Assembly: GCA_964646345.1 (NCBI GenBank)
Contig: CAZYDU010000006.1
Coordinates: forward strand, 25,601-89,600
DNA: 64,000 nucleotides
Origin: RGIG1681 sp964646345
Lineage (GTDB): Bacteria; Bacillota; Clostridia; Christensenellales; UBA1242
Direction of reading: 5' to 3'
Part shown: piece after piece, positions 1 through 8,454 of the stretch
Layout of the letters: the number at the start of each line of letters is the position of its first letter
How positions within the stretch are numbered: position 1 is the stretch's first letter
Notes under the pieces: generated by a model
Told to the model about the DNA's origin: nothing
Seen by the model: the letters and a program-made list of their open reading frames with translations, nothing else
Databases searched by the model: none
Program-made: the position numbers and the translations under genes

Positions 1-86
1 AACACTAAGTGCAAAAATAAAGATGTGGTTTTATAAAACTAATATATTTTATGAAAAACTCAAAAATAATGATAAAGAAGAATACT

Positions 87-1109
87 ATGAAAACAGAATT
101 ACTTAAACCCTCAACCGAAGCAATAGAACTTGCATGCACCCTTTTAAAACAAGGCGAAATTGTGGCAGTTCCAACAGAAACCGTTTATGGATTAGCCGGC
201 GACAGCAGAAACCCCAATGCTATCAAAAAAATATTCGAAGCCAAAGGCAGACCTGCAGATAATCCGCTAATCGTGCATATTTCAAGCATAGATATGCTAG
301 ACGGCATTGTTCGTGAAATTCCAGAAGACGCTAAAATCCTAGCCGATAATTTTTGGCCAGGTCCACTCACTATTATCATGCCAAAAGGTAATAAAATTTG
401 TAATGAAACTTGTGCTGGTCTTGACAGCGTTGGAGTTCGAATGCCCTCTAATCCAATAGCAAGGAAAATAATTGAAAAATCAGGAGTGCCATTTTCCGCA
501 CCAAGTGCCAATATTTCAGGAAAACCCAGTCCAACAATAGCAGAAGATGTTTTTGCGGATATGAATGGCAAAATTCCGATTATTATTGACGGCGGAGAAT
601 GTAATGCAGGTGTCGAATCAACCGTTATTTCAACTTTAACCGAAACTCCTATAATTCTTAGACCAGGAGTTATTACAAAGGAAATGATTTCCAAAGTTCT
701 CGGCAAAGAAGTTCAAGTTGCAAAGGCGGTAACCGAAGGTGTTTCAAATGGCGAAAAGGTTTTATCTCCTGGCATGAAATATAAGCATTATGCACCAAAA
801 GCAGAAGTTACAATTTTAAAAGGCACAATAAACCAGTTTGTAAAATATGTAAATTCGCAAAAAACTGGCAATACATTTGTTCTATGCTTTGACGGAGAAG
901 AACATTTATTTGATGTGCCAACAATAAGCTACGGCAAAGAAAATGACGACGTTTCCCAAGCTCATAAACTTTTCTCCGCTTTAAGACAACTTGACAAAAC
1001 CGATGCAAAAATCGTTTATGCAAGATGTCCAAATACCAGCGGAGTTGCTCTTGCAGTTTACAATCGACTAATTCGCTCTGCCGGATTTAAAATTATTGAA
1101 TTAAATTAA
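87..1109 (+). CDS. tsaC: Sua5/YrdC-type L-threonylcarbamoyladenylate synthase
   Basis: Cytoplasmic enzyme that makes threonylcarbamoyl-AMP from threonine, bicarbonate and ATP, the first step of t6A37 modification of ANN-decoding tRNAs. The N-terminal YrdC domain shows TETVYGLAG near residue 32, KGRPADNPL near residue 55 and SAPSANISGKPSPT near residue 145. The linker SPGMKYKHYAPKAE and a C-terminal domain of about 110 residues make it the long Sua5 form (341 aa), like Bacillus YwlC. I chose ATG 87 because AAGAAG precedes it at suitable spacing; an in-frame ATG at 51 has no ribosome binding site. It is transcribed alone and converges on the COG0523 gene. Family assignment is secure. Confidence 0.93.
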   Translation: MKTELLKPSTEAIELACTLLKQGEIVAVPTETVYGLAGDSRNPNAIKKIFEAKGRPADNPLIVHISSIDMLDGIVREIPEDAKILADNFWPGPLTIIMPKGNKICNETCAGLDSVGVRMPSNPIARKIIEKSGVPFSAPSANISGKPSPTIAEDVFADMNGKIPIIIDGGECNAGVESTVISTLTETPIILRPGVITKEMISKVLGKEVQVAKAVTEGVSNGEKVLSPGMKYKHYAPKAEVTILKGTINQFVKYVNSQKTGNTFVLCFDGEEHLFDVPTISYGKENDDVSQAHKLFSALRQLDKTDAKIVYARCPNTSGVALAVYNRLIRSAGFKIIELN

Positions 1110-1122
1110 TTTTCAGCATCAA

Positions 1123-1150
1123 AAAAGAACCTATTTAAGGTTCTTTTCTT
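1123..1150. terminator. Bidirectional rho-independent terminator
   Basis: AAAGAACCT (1124-1132) pairs with AGGTTCTTT (1138-1146) around a 5-nt loop, with T-rich sequence on the right and A-rich on the left. It lies between two convergent genes and can serve both. Confidence 0.85.
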
Positions 1151-1155
1151 TTTAA

Positions 1156-2397
1156 CTAATTATCAAGACATTCGTCAAGAGCTTTGAATATTGCTTCCTT
1201 GTCCATTTTTTGTCCAATAAATACAAGTTTAACCATTCTATCACCAATGCCGTCTTGCCAATCTTTCATGATGTCAGGATTTTGCATAACATAAACTTTC
1301 TTTTGTGGTTCAGGCAACGCATCAATCCAAAAATCAGCTTTGTAAGATGTTTTCTGTGGACCAGCTTGCTCAAAGATGTACATATTATCATTATCGTTTG
1401 AATACCAAACAATACCTTTAGAACGGATAACATTCTTTGGCATAGAATCAACAAATTGTCTAAATTTTGAACGTACTAAAGGTTTTCTTCTATAGTAAAC
1501 AAATGTTCCAATGCCATATTCTTCCACTTCTCCTTCGTCATGATGATGGTGATGATGATGTTTTTCTTCTTTATGCTCATGTTCTTCATGATCGTGGTCA
1601 TGCTCATCTTCGTCATGGTCATGATGATGCTCATGATGTTCTTCATGACCATCATCTTCTTCATCGGCATCTTTTTCGATTTCTTTAAGCCAACCTGCAG
1701 ACATGCAAGCCTTGTCAAAATCAAAAGCATTTGTTCCCATAATTTTATCCATTGGAACTTTACCAAATTCTGCTTCAATAAGTTCAGCATCTGGTTGAAG
1801 TTTTTTAATAACAGTTTTAACCATGTTTTTTTCTTCTTCCGAAACTTGGTCAACTTTATTTAGAATGATTTTATTACAAAATTCAATTTGTTGAATGATT
1901 AAATTTTCAATATCTTCGTCTTCAATATGTTCTTTAACAAGGTCATTTCCGCAACCAAACTCTTTTGCAAGTCTCAAACAATCCACAACCGAAACAACAT
2001 TATCAAGTTTGCAAGTGCTTGGCAGTTTGTATTCTTTGCTTGCTTCTTCAACCATAATAATAGATTGTACAATAGGAATAGGCTCACAAATGCCAGATGC
2101 TTCAATCAAAATGTAATCAAATTTATCACTAGCAACAAGCTCTGCAATTTGTTTCATTAAATCTTGTTTAAGTGTACAACAAATGCAACCATTTTGAAGC
2201 GGAACTAAGCTATCGTCTTTTTGAGAAACAACATTTTCAGCACCAATCAAACTTGCATCAATGTTAACTTCCCCAATATCGTTTACAATAACTGCAACTT
2301 TGTAATTTTCTTTATTATTCAACACATAATTTAATAGTGTCGTCTTTCCTGCCCCCAAATACCCAGTGAGCAGTGTAATAGGTACAACTTTTTTCAT
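1156..2397 (-). CDS. COG0523 (CobW-family) GTPase, His-rich metallochaperone
   Basis: G3E GTPase of the COG0523 family, whose members insert or traffic metals, often zinc, using GTP hydrolysis. Walker A is GYLGAGKTTLL near residue 12, the metal motif CICC is near residue 71, the guanine motif NKVD is near residue 181, and a CobW C-terminal domain fills residues 295-413. A run of about 45 residues (roughly 246-292) is almost entirely His, Asp and Glu, including seven consecutive His, which suggests metal buffering. The start has AAAGGAGAAAG upstream. It is a single-gene unit divergent from the 2533 gene. The metal is unknown; zinc is the usual inference for His-rich members. No clear Zur box was seen. 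Confidence 0.9.
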   Translation of the reverse strand: MKKVVPITLLTGYLGAGKTTLLNYVLNNKENYKVAVIVNDIGEVNIDASLIGAENVVSQKDDSLVPLQNGCICCTLKQDLMKQIAELVASDKFDYILIEASGICEPIPIVQSIIMVEEASKEYKLPSTCKLDNVVSVVDCLRLAKEFGCGNDLVKEHIEDEDIENLIIQQIEFCNKIILNKVDQVSEEEKNMVKTVIKKLQPDAELIEAEFGKVPMDKIMGTNAFDFDKACMSAGWLKEIEKDADEEDDGHEEHHEHHHDHDEDEHDHDHEEHEHKEEKHHHHHHHDEGEVEEYGIGTFVYYRRKPLVRSKFRQFVDSMPKNVIRSKGIVWYSNDNDNMYIFEQAGPQKTSYKADFWIDALPEPQKKVYVMQNPDIMKDWQDGIGDRMVKLVFIGQKMDKEAIFKALDECLDN

Positions 2398-2532
2398 TTT
2401 CTTTCTCCTTTATCTTAACAAAACTAATTATACCCCGCTAAAGATAAAAATACAAATACTTTTTTAAGTAAAAATTTTCAAAAATAATAAATTACTCTTT
2501 TCTTTTTTATTTTTTTGTGCTAGAATGAAATT

Positions 2533-2778
2533 ATGAAAGAAGAATATTTTAAAAATCCAGAGCAAACAAGAGCTGTTTTTCAAATTCTCATCAAGAAAAG
2601 AAAATCGGCACTCGAACTTGCACTTGCTAATCGAAATCGCAAGGGTAATAAAGCATTACCCCCTGATGAGTTTGCCGTTTTTGAAGCAGAAATGGCTTTA
2701 AAAGATGCTAAACAAAGACTAGAACAATTTGAAACAGAATTAACATTATTAAATGCAAGTCCTGAAATGGGAGAATAA
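2533..2778 (+). CDS. Small hypothetical protein, charged and helical
   Basis: An 81-aa protein I do not recognise. It is rich in Lys, Glu and Ala, and the C-terminal half (about residues 45-72, with AEMALKDAKQRLEQFETEL) looks like one long amphipathic or coiled-coil helix. There is no signal peptide or membrane segment. Support for a real gene is its position in a proper intergenic slot, a plausible -10 (TAGAAT at 2522-2527 region) just upstream, and its own terminator immediately after. The ribosome binding site is weak. It is divergent from the COG0523 GTPase but nothing links the functions. Confidence 0.6.
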   Translation: MKEEYFKNPEQTRAVFQILIKKRKSALELALANRNRKGNKALPPDEFAVFEAEMALKDAKQRLEQFETELTLLNASPEMGE

Positions 2779-2788
2779 TTTATATATA

Positions 2789-2836
2789 AAAACTATCCAA
2801 ACCAAACAATTCTTGGTTCGGATAGTTTTTATTTTG
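2789..2836 (+). terminator. Rho-independent terminator
   Basis: AAAACTATCC (2789-2798) pairs with GGATAGTTTT (2820-2829), with an inner AACCAA/TTGGTT pairing, followed by TTATTTTG. It follows the 81-aa gene. Confidence 0.85.
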
Positions 2837-2939
2837 TTACAAATTTAGTTTTATTTTTTATAATTTACACCAAAAATGATTTGTACAAACTAAAAAAAAA
2901 GATATAATTAAATCATAAAATTAACAAGGAGAACTCATT

Positions 2940-3743
2940 ATGGGATATTTAAAAGGTAAAACAGCCATTATTACTGGTGGCGGACGTCCAACACCACTTG
3001 CAGATGGCACAGCTGGTTCTATTGGATACGGAATTGCAGTTGCTTACGCAAAAGAAGGTGCAAACCTAGTTTTAACAGGTAGAAACATGCAAAAACTTGA
3101 AGATGCAAAAAAAGAACTTGAAAAATTATACAAAATCAAGGTTCTTGCAGTTCAAGCAGATGTTAATGCAGGAGCTGACAACGAAGCCGTTGTTAACAAT
3201 GTAGTTAAACAAGCTATTGATAAGTTTGGCAGAATTGATGTTTTAATCAACAACGCTCAAGCATCAGCTTCAGGTGTTTCGCTTGCAGACCACACAACCG
3301 ACCAATTTAATCTCGCTATGTATTCAGGACTTTATTCAGCATTTTATTACATGAAAGCTTGTCACCCATACCTTAAACAAACACAAGGAACTGTTATTAA
3401 CTTTGCTTCAGGTGCAGGACTTTTTGGAAACAAAGGTCAATGCTCTTATGCAGCTGCAAAAGAAGGTATCAGAGGCTTAAGCAGAGTTGCTGCAACTGAA
3501 TGGGCGGTAGACAATATTAATGTTAATGTCATTTGCCCACTTGCTTGGACAAGCCAACTTGAACAATTTGAAAAAGCTTATCCTGACGCATTCAAAGCAA
3601 ATGTTCATATGCCACCTATGGGAAGATTTGGTAACACTGAACTTGACATTGGCAGAGCATGTGTTTCACTTGCTTCTCCAGACTTTAAATATATGTCTGG
3701 CGAAACATTAACCTTTGAAGGTGGAATGGGACTTAGACCATAA
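2940..3743 (+). CDS. Short-chain dehydrogenase/reductase with extended Gly motif
   Basis: NAD(P)-dependent classical SDR of 267 aa with Rossmann fold; substrate unknown. The active-site motif is YAAAK near residue 168 with the catalytic Ser about 13 residues before it, and NNAQAS corresponds to the usual NNAG. The nucleotide-binding turn is unusual: the normal TGxxxGIG is expanded to TGGG followed by about ten residues (RPTPLADGTA) before GSIGYGIA. That expansion may change cofactor binding. AAGGAG lies upstream of the ATG. It is a monocistronic unit between two terminators. One of four SDRs in the window, not closely similar to the others. Confidence 0.85.
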   Translation: MGYLKGKTAIITGGGRPTPLADGTAGSIGYGIAVAYAKEGANLVLTGRNMQKLEDAKKELEKLYKIKVLAVQADVNAGADNEAVVNNVVKQAIDKFGRIDVLINNAQASASGVSLADHTTDQFNLAMYSGLYSAFYYMKACHPYLKQTQGTVINFASGAGLFGNKGQCSYAAAKEGIRGLSRVAATEWAVDNINVNVICPLAWTSQLEQFEKAYPDAFKANVHMPPMGRFGNTELDIGRACVSLASPDFKYMSGETLTFEGGMGLRP

Positions 3744-3759
3744 TTTATTTTAACATATA

Positions 3760-3795
3760 AAAAACTCTACCAAGTTGGTAGAGTTTTTTCTTATC
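3760..3795. terminator. Bidirectional rho-independent terminator
   Basis: AAAAACTCTACC (3760-3771) and GGTAGAGTTTTT (3777-3788) form a near-perfect hairpin between the convergent SDR and 434-aa genes. Confidence 0.88.
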
Positions 3796-3801
3796 TTATT
3801 T

Positions 3802-5106
3802 TTATCTTACAGGTTCGTCTTTTTCATCAACTTCAACTTTTTCAAATATAACTTTCTTAATAACTGAAGATGATTGAGAAATTGAACTAACACCTTTTTT
3901 TACTACAGATTTATCCACAGAAACACCAGTTCTTGTTACCCATTTATATTTTACTTCTGGTTCTTCAGGAACAACGGTAACAATAAGTGAGCCATCAATT
4001 TCTTCAGGTTCTTCATAAATTTCATTATCAACTATTGGTACTAAATCACCCGCCTTACGTTTAGGTAGACTTACTCCTTTTTCAGATTTTGGCAATACAA
4101 CCAAATCAGTGCCTTTATCATCAACAGGATTTAAATGATGATTCCATTGATAACCATTTATTCTTCTAAGATAATCTTGATATGTACTCAATAAACTATC
4201 TCTGCCATCTTCAAAAATTGGAGCATCTGTTGAACTTCTCGTTGAACTTGGAAGCAAGTAAACAGGTGCATCATTATTTTGTTCTTCTTGTTTTTTATCA
4301 GCTTTAACCTTAGAAAAACTTAATGGATAGTTAGCTGTGCAATAGTCAACAAGCATTTGCATATCCCTTGCCATATTTTCAGTGCCAATAGAAGCATAAG
4401 CTTTATTGCAAAGTTCTGCGATTGATTGAAAATCAATGCCACTTTCTTGTACTCTATCTCCAAATGGAGCTGTTAAATAATCAAATAATTGTTCATTTGT
4501 TATTTCATCGCCATGAACTGCAATAAAATTCACATCAAAATGGTCTCTACCTTTTCCAACTGAAACAACCAAACCTTTTTCATCAATTTCAGGAACAAAA
4601 AATCCGTTTCTATCTTTTTCCAACAATGTCATGAGTTGTTTTCTTGTTCTTTTTACTCTTGATGGAAGTACAGCTTCTCTCCCAACAAAACCACCCTTGA
4701 CGTAATTATAATTGTTAAGACCAAACAAATATAAACATTCTTCATCAGGAGAAAATGCAGTTTCATAAATTGAAGTATTTTTTATTTTTTGACCTGACAA
4801 AATCTTGCCAATAGCTGTTTTATGGTCTTTATCTGAAAGTGAAGTCAACGAATTTCTATAAACCGTTGCAATCACACTAGGATAATTTTCCATAATAAAA
4901 TTAACAACCATCTCATGTCTGTTTTTATAATCAATAAATTGTTCATAAGTATTGATTTTAACAAGTTTTGAGTTTGGAACTAAATTTCCATTTTTATCCA
5001 CATCAAAATCAGGAAGCTCAATGCAAAACTTTCCAGTTTTCGATTCTTGAAGTCTCCTTGTATATTCACCATCACGATTTGTTATTTTGTATTCTTTTTT
5101 ATCCAT
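3802..5106 (-). CDS. Hypothetical protein, 434 aa, no recognised domain
   Basis: A soluble-looking 434-aa protein without signal peptide or transmembrane segment. I recognise no family. The first 250 residues appear folded, with mixed hydrophobic pattern. From about residue 280 the chain is rich in Pro, Glu, Asp and Ser (for example EEPEEIDG and VVPEEPEVKYKWV), suggesting a disordered tail. The last 40 residues are Ser/Val/Lys-rich. AAGGAG is seen before the ATG, so it is likely expressed. It sits between convergent terminators as a single gene. Structural prediction would be the best route to a function. Confidence 0.65.
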   Translation of the reverse strand: MDKKEYKITNRDGEYTRRLQESKTGKFCIELPDFDVDKNGNLVPNSKLVKINTYEQFIDYKNRHEMVVNFIMENYPSVIATVYRNSLTSLSDKDHKTAIGKILSGQKIKNTSIYETAFSPDEECLYLFGLNNYNYVKGGFVGREAVLPSRVKRTRKQLMTLLEKDRNGFFVPEIDEKGLVVSVGKGRDHFDVNFIAVHGDEITNEQLFDYLTAPFGDRVQESGIDFQSIAELCNKAYASIGTENMARDMQMLVDYCTANYPLSFSKVKADKKQEEQNNDAPVYLLPSSTRSSTDAPIFEDGRDSLLSTYQDYLRRINGYQWNHHLNPVDDKGTDLVVLPKSEKGVSLPKRKAGDLVPIVDNEIYEEPEEIDGSLIVTVVPEEPEVKYKWVTRTGVSVDKSVVKKGVSSISQSSSVIKKVIFEKVEVDEKDEPVR

Positions 5107-5247
5107 TTAAGACTCTCCTTAAATTTTCAAAATGATTTAATAGAATTACTTTTCTAATTCTATTACCATATTATAGCATAACATAGTTATAAAATCAATA
5201 CCTATTTGAAAATTTCTTGCGTTAAACTTCCAGATTAATTTCCAACA

Positions 5248-5290
5248 AAAAAGCAGTTGAGTTTGCAAATTTTCAACTGCTTTTATTTAT
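5248..5290 (-). terminator. Rho-independent terminator
   Basis: AAAAGCAGTTGA and TCAACTGCTTTT (5273-5284) form a 12-bp stem just past the stop of the 572-aa minus-strand gene. It could also stop plus-strand transcription. Confidence 0.85.
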
Positions 5291-5293
5291 TAT

Positions 5294-7012
5294 TTACTCT
5301 CCCCTTTGAGAAATTTGTCTACTAACATTAAATCTCGCTCCACTCAAAACGTTTATTTCTCCCGTCTTGCTAACTTCAATTTCTGCTTTCTCAAAGTTAA
5401 ACCCAATATCAAGCTCAATAATGCTATTATTGTCTAATAGCACCAAAATCCTACCATTAGAGCAAAATATAAAACCATCTTCTATAGAGAAATAATATTT
5501 ATTATTACCAATATACAAATTCTCTTTATCAATAATTATGGCATCATTTTCATTGTCGGCAAATTTAAATCCAAACATCTTTTCTTTTACATTTTCTATG
5601 TTTTGATATTCATAGCCATTTTTAGCTAAATATTTTCTAACGAAATCCGCACAAACTACCTGCGAAGAAGTATTTCTATCAATTCTATTTGTTAATTTTT
5701 CCATGCCTTCAATTTCTTTTTCATATGCTTCTTTCGAAATCATTTCACTCGTTATACAATAGTTAACTGCCAATTTACCATTTTCGTCATATTTACAATA
5801 TACCTTTACAAGACTATCTTCGCCAATTTTCACAAAAACAGCATTCTCAGTGCAAGACACTCCATCAATAATGAAAAAATCTTCATCTAATTTATAATCT
5901 ACTATATCATTACAAGCTTCACTTAAAAATGTTTTTATTTCAATTTTTTCATTGTTTTTCACACCGTCATAAAATATCATTTTATAAGTATAATCACCAT
6001 CTTCTCCCGAATTAGCAGATAAAGTTGTTTTACTTCTTATATAAAATTCGCCAATGTCTTGGTATTTAATATCACTTGTAGTTATATAGCTTTGAAGATT
6101 ATTTTTTTCTACATATTCATGATAGAAATTATCTTTTACAAATTCAACCTGTTGCTGTATTTTTTTATACCAATCCTGATTAGACAAATATTCATTAATT
6201 TTCCTTTCCCATTCGTCATAATTTGAATCATTTGAATACAGCGAAAACATAATCATAAGGTCTGATTTTGAAAAATATCTACCTTTGTTATTTGCATATT
6301 CCATAATTGTTTGATAGGGATAATCTTCAAATTTATAGGCGTCTTTCATTGAAGCCAAGCCATGTCCAGCAATTTCATGACATAAAATATATTTAACATA
6401 TTTAAAAAACGTATCATCATTTCGGCAAATGGATTCGCAATAATCCAAATCTATATCCACATCAACAGCATATCTTCCTATGCCATTTTTTGTGTAATGA
6501 TATTGAGTTCCTTGTGCATAGCCAACTGTTCTCGATGTTTCAGTTTCTTCACTGCTCATATCACTTTCGTATAAATTAAAGCAATAAAGTTTATCAAACC
6601 CACTTGGGTTATATTCAATTTCAAGCCTGTAGTTTGGATTAATCATATTCAAAACATCATTTATTTCATCAATAGAACTTTCTAAGGTTTTAATAAATCT
6701 ATCACTACGTTTTTCTTCTGGTATAAACACATTAACCTTAACCTTTCCACTTGCAGGAAAAACAAACCTGCAATCTTGATACCAATTAATATCGGTATTG
6801 TATCCAGTTGCTTCCAAATTGTCATTAGCTTCATCAAAAGGAGGCAAATCATTTGTATAAGTTCTATATATCAACGGGTCTGCAATGAAAGTATAAGAAG
6901 ACAGCATTAAACCACCTGCAATAACACCCGCAGAAACGGTTCTTCCTAAATAACCTAAAACTTTGTGTTTTGTGTATTTATTCTCAAGGTTTTTTTTGTT
7001 TTCTTTTTTCAT
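5294..7012 (-). CDS. Membrane-anchored putative zinc metalloprotease (HExxGH)
   Basis: A 572-aa protein with one hydrophobic stretch at about residues 18-45 after a Lys-rich start, so it is either anchored to the membrane or secreted. Around residue 210 it carries CHEIAGHGL followed by MKDAY. This has the form HExxGH...DAY rather than classical HExxH. From memory, some M64-like peptidases have an HExxGH...DEY arrangement, which is the closest match I can name. The C-terminal 200 residues look beta-rich, with many short strands and no Cys pairs. No partner gene is nearby; the MarR gene upstream is separated by two hairpins. Protease function is an inference from one motif; it may be inactive. 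Confidence 0.55.
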   Translation of the reverse strand: MKKENKKNLENKYTKHKVLGYLGRTVSAGVIAGGLMLSSYTFIADPLIYRTYTNDLPPFDEANDNLEATGYNTDINWYQDCRFVFPASGKVKVNVFIPEEKRSDRFIKTLESSIDEINDVLNMINPNYRLEIEYNPSGFDKLYCFNLYESDMSSEETETSRTVGYAQGTQYHYTKNGIGRYAVDVDIDLDYCESICRNDDTFFKYVKYILCHEIAGHGLASMKDAYKFEDYPYQTIMEYANNKGRYFSKSDLMIMFSLYSNDSNYDEWERKINEYLSNQDWYKKIQQQVEFVKDNFYHEYVEKNNLQSYITTSDIKYQDIGEFYIRSKTTLSANSGEDGDYTYKMIFYDGVKNNEKIEIKTFLSEACNDIVDYKLDEDFFIIDGVSCTENAVFVKIGEDSLVKVYCKYDENGKLAVNYCITSEMISKEAYEKEIEGMEKLTNRIDRNTSSQVVCADFVRKYLAKNGYEYQNIENVKEKMFGFKFADNENDAIIIDKENLYIGNNKYYFSIEDGFIFCSNGRILVLLDNNSIIELDIGFNFEKAEIEVSKTGEINVLSGARFNVSRQISQRGE

Positions 7013-7041
7013 AAATTGTCTTCCTTATTTTTGGGTAAATA

Positions 7042-7064
7042 AAAAAGCTTCAGATAAGCTTTTC
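7042..7064 (-). terminator. Small hairpin, possible terminator
   Basis: AAAAGCTT and AAGCTTTT form an 8-bp stem with a 5-nt loop; T or A runs flank both sides. It lies downstream of marR on the minus strand. Confidence 0.55.
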
Positions 7065-7075
7065 TTTGAAAAATA

Positions 7076-7131
7076 AAACGCAAAGATGCGTAGCAGAAAC
7101 CCAAGTTTCCACCGTGCTACTTTGCGTTTGT
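7076..7131 (-). terminator. Large nested hairpin at the 3' end of marR
   Basis: AAACGCAAAG (7076-7085) pairs with CTTTGCGTTT (7120-7129). Inside it GTAGCA (7090-7095) pairs with TGCTAC and GAAAC (7096-7100) with GTTTC (7105-7109). The right arm overlaps the last codons of marR. T-rich sequence follows on both strands. Confidence 0.75.
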
Positions 7132-7578
7132 TTTTCTTTTCTTTTGCGAAGAATTTTTATTTTCAAGTTTTTTGAGTTCTTCAACAGCTCTATAGATAAT
7201 ATTTGTAACTTTCTTTGTGTCTCCTTCACAAACAGTATCAACATTATCAAGTTTCTCTTGAAGCATAGCCTTTCCATCTTCTGTGATGTTATAGAAAATC
7301 TCACGTTTGTTAGACTTGTCTTTGTGAGACTCTATAAGACCGTCTTTAATCATTTTTTTAGCCAAGATTGCAAGGTTAGACTTTGCCATATTAAGTTCAG
7401 AGATAAGTTCTTTTGGAGTAACTCTTTCTTTTCTTGTTAAAATATACAAAATTTGATAAGTGTTACTAAAAATACCCGCAGACTCACCCTTACCTTCTGC
7501 AATACGGTCAGAAATAAGCTTTAATTCAATAATGCCTTTTGAAAATAAATTTCTTTCTTGTGTGTTCATTTGTTCCAT
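7117..7578 (-). CDS. MarR-family transcriptional regulator
   Basis: A 153-aa DNA-binding repressor-type protein of the MarR winged-helix family, likely dimeric and responding to a small ligand or stress. The winged helix spans about residues 40-110: TPKELISELNMAKSNLAILAKKMIKDGL is the recognition region and SNKREIFYNITEDG the wing. The C-terminal tail is Lys-rich. The SDR gene begins its reading just upstream on the same strand (66-nt gap), so the two may be co-transcribed and the SDR could be a target. No palindromic operator was recognised. Confidence 0.88.
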   Translation of the reverse strand: MEQMNTQERNLFSKGIIELKLISDRIAEGKGESAGIFSNTYQILYILTRKERVTPKELISELNMAKSNLAILAKKMIKDGLIESHKDKSNKREIFYNITEDGKAMLQEKLDNVDTVCEGDTKKVTNIIYRAVEELKKLENKNSSQKKRKTNAK

Positions 7579-7644
7579 AAACCTTATTATAATTACATAA
7601 CATTTTTTGTCAACCCTATTTTTAAAAAAAATTATGATTTTATA

Positions 7645-8454
7645 TCAAAAACCCCTTTTCTCTTGGGATTTTTTCCACATCTTTCCAGTCGTTTTTGCTA
7701 AAAAGTATGGCGAACAAAATTTCGATAAAAAGTATGCAAGTTTATTAATAAAGCCGGGAATTACCATTGCTTTTTTACGTTTTAAAGCTTTTAGCCCACA
7801 CCTTGCGACCTTGTCAGTTGAAAGCGTTGTGATTTTACCCTTAAATCCCATAGATTTAATACTTTCCTGCATTTCCTTTGTCGTTGCCATACCACTTGGA
7901 CAAACGGTTGTCACAACTATATTTTTATCCTTCCATTCATATTTTAATGCAAGCATCATGCTTGTTAAAAATGACTTGGTTGAAGCATATAAAGCCATAT
8001 GCGGAATCGGTTGAAAAGCAGACTGGCTCGACACAGTCAAAACTTCAAATTTTTTAGCATCATCTCGAATTTCTGCTAGCATTTTAGTAAGTTCTAATGT
8101 TCCAATACAATTAACTTGTATGGTTGTCTCAATTTCTTCATTTGAAAATCTAAAAATATCTCCTTCAACAATAGACCCGGCATTATTAATAAGTTTATTA
8201 ACAACCAAACCGCAAGCATTGCTTTCATCAATCAAATTTTCTCTTGATTTTCTTTTCGACAAATCACAAACAAAAGTCTTCACAAAAATATCTTTTAATT
8301 CCGCATTAAAATCGCCCAAAAGAGCGTCCAGCTTAGTTTGACTAGTGCCAACTAAAATTAGGTTTTCTTTTTTCTCTGCTAAAATTTTAACAAAAGCCCT
8401 TCCCAAGCCCCCGCAAGCACCTGTTATAAGAGTGCAATACTTTTTTTCTTCCAT
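7645..8454 (-). CDS. Short-chain dehydrogenase/reductase
   Basis: Classical SDR of 269 aa; NAD(P)-binding TGACGGLG at residues 11-18, NNAGS near residue 92, catalytic Ser in VSSQS and YASTK near residue 155. The C-terminal 40 residues (around KLAYFLSKFCSPYFLAKTTG) are hydrophobic and Lys-rich, like the membrane-associating tail of some lipid-acting SDRs of the DltE/YqjQ type. Its start codon overlaps the stop of the upstream RsmF-like gene in a TAATG arrangement, so the two are translationally coupled. Substrate unknown. Confidence 0.87.
   Translation of the reverse strand: MEEKKYCTLITGACGGLGRAFVKILAEKKENLILVGTSQTKLDALLGDFNAELKDIFVKTFVCDLSKRKSRENLIDESNACGLVVNKLINNAGSIVEGDIFRFSNEEIETTIQVNCIGTLELTKMLAEIRDDAKKFEVLTVSSQSAFQPIPHMALYASTKSFLTSMMLALKYEWKDKNIVVTTVCPSGMATTKEMQESIKSMGFKGKITTLSTDKVARCGLKALKRKKAMVIPGFINKLAYFLSKFCSPYFLAKTTGKMWKKSQEKRGF

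Noticed and set aside
1500..1680. Repeated CATGATGATG-like DNA as a possible tandem repeat or CRISPR
   Set aside because: It is explained by the His/Asp codons of the metallochaperone; there are no spacers. No CRISPR array was seen anywhere in the window.
1467..1863. Several open frames on both strands over the His-rich part of the COG0523 gene
   Set aside because: They arise from the repetitive CAT/GAT codons and have no ribosome binding sites; the real frame is clear.
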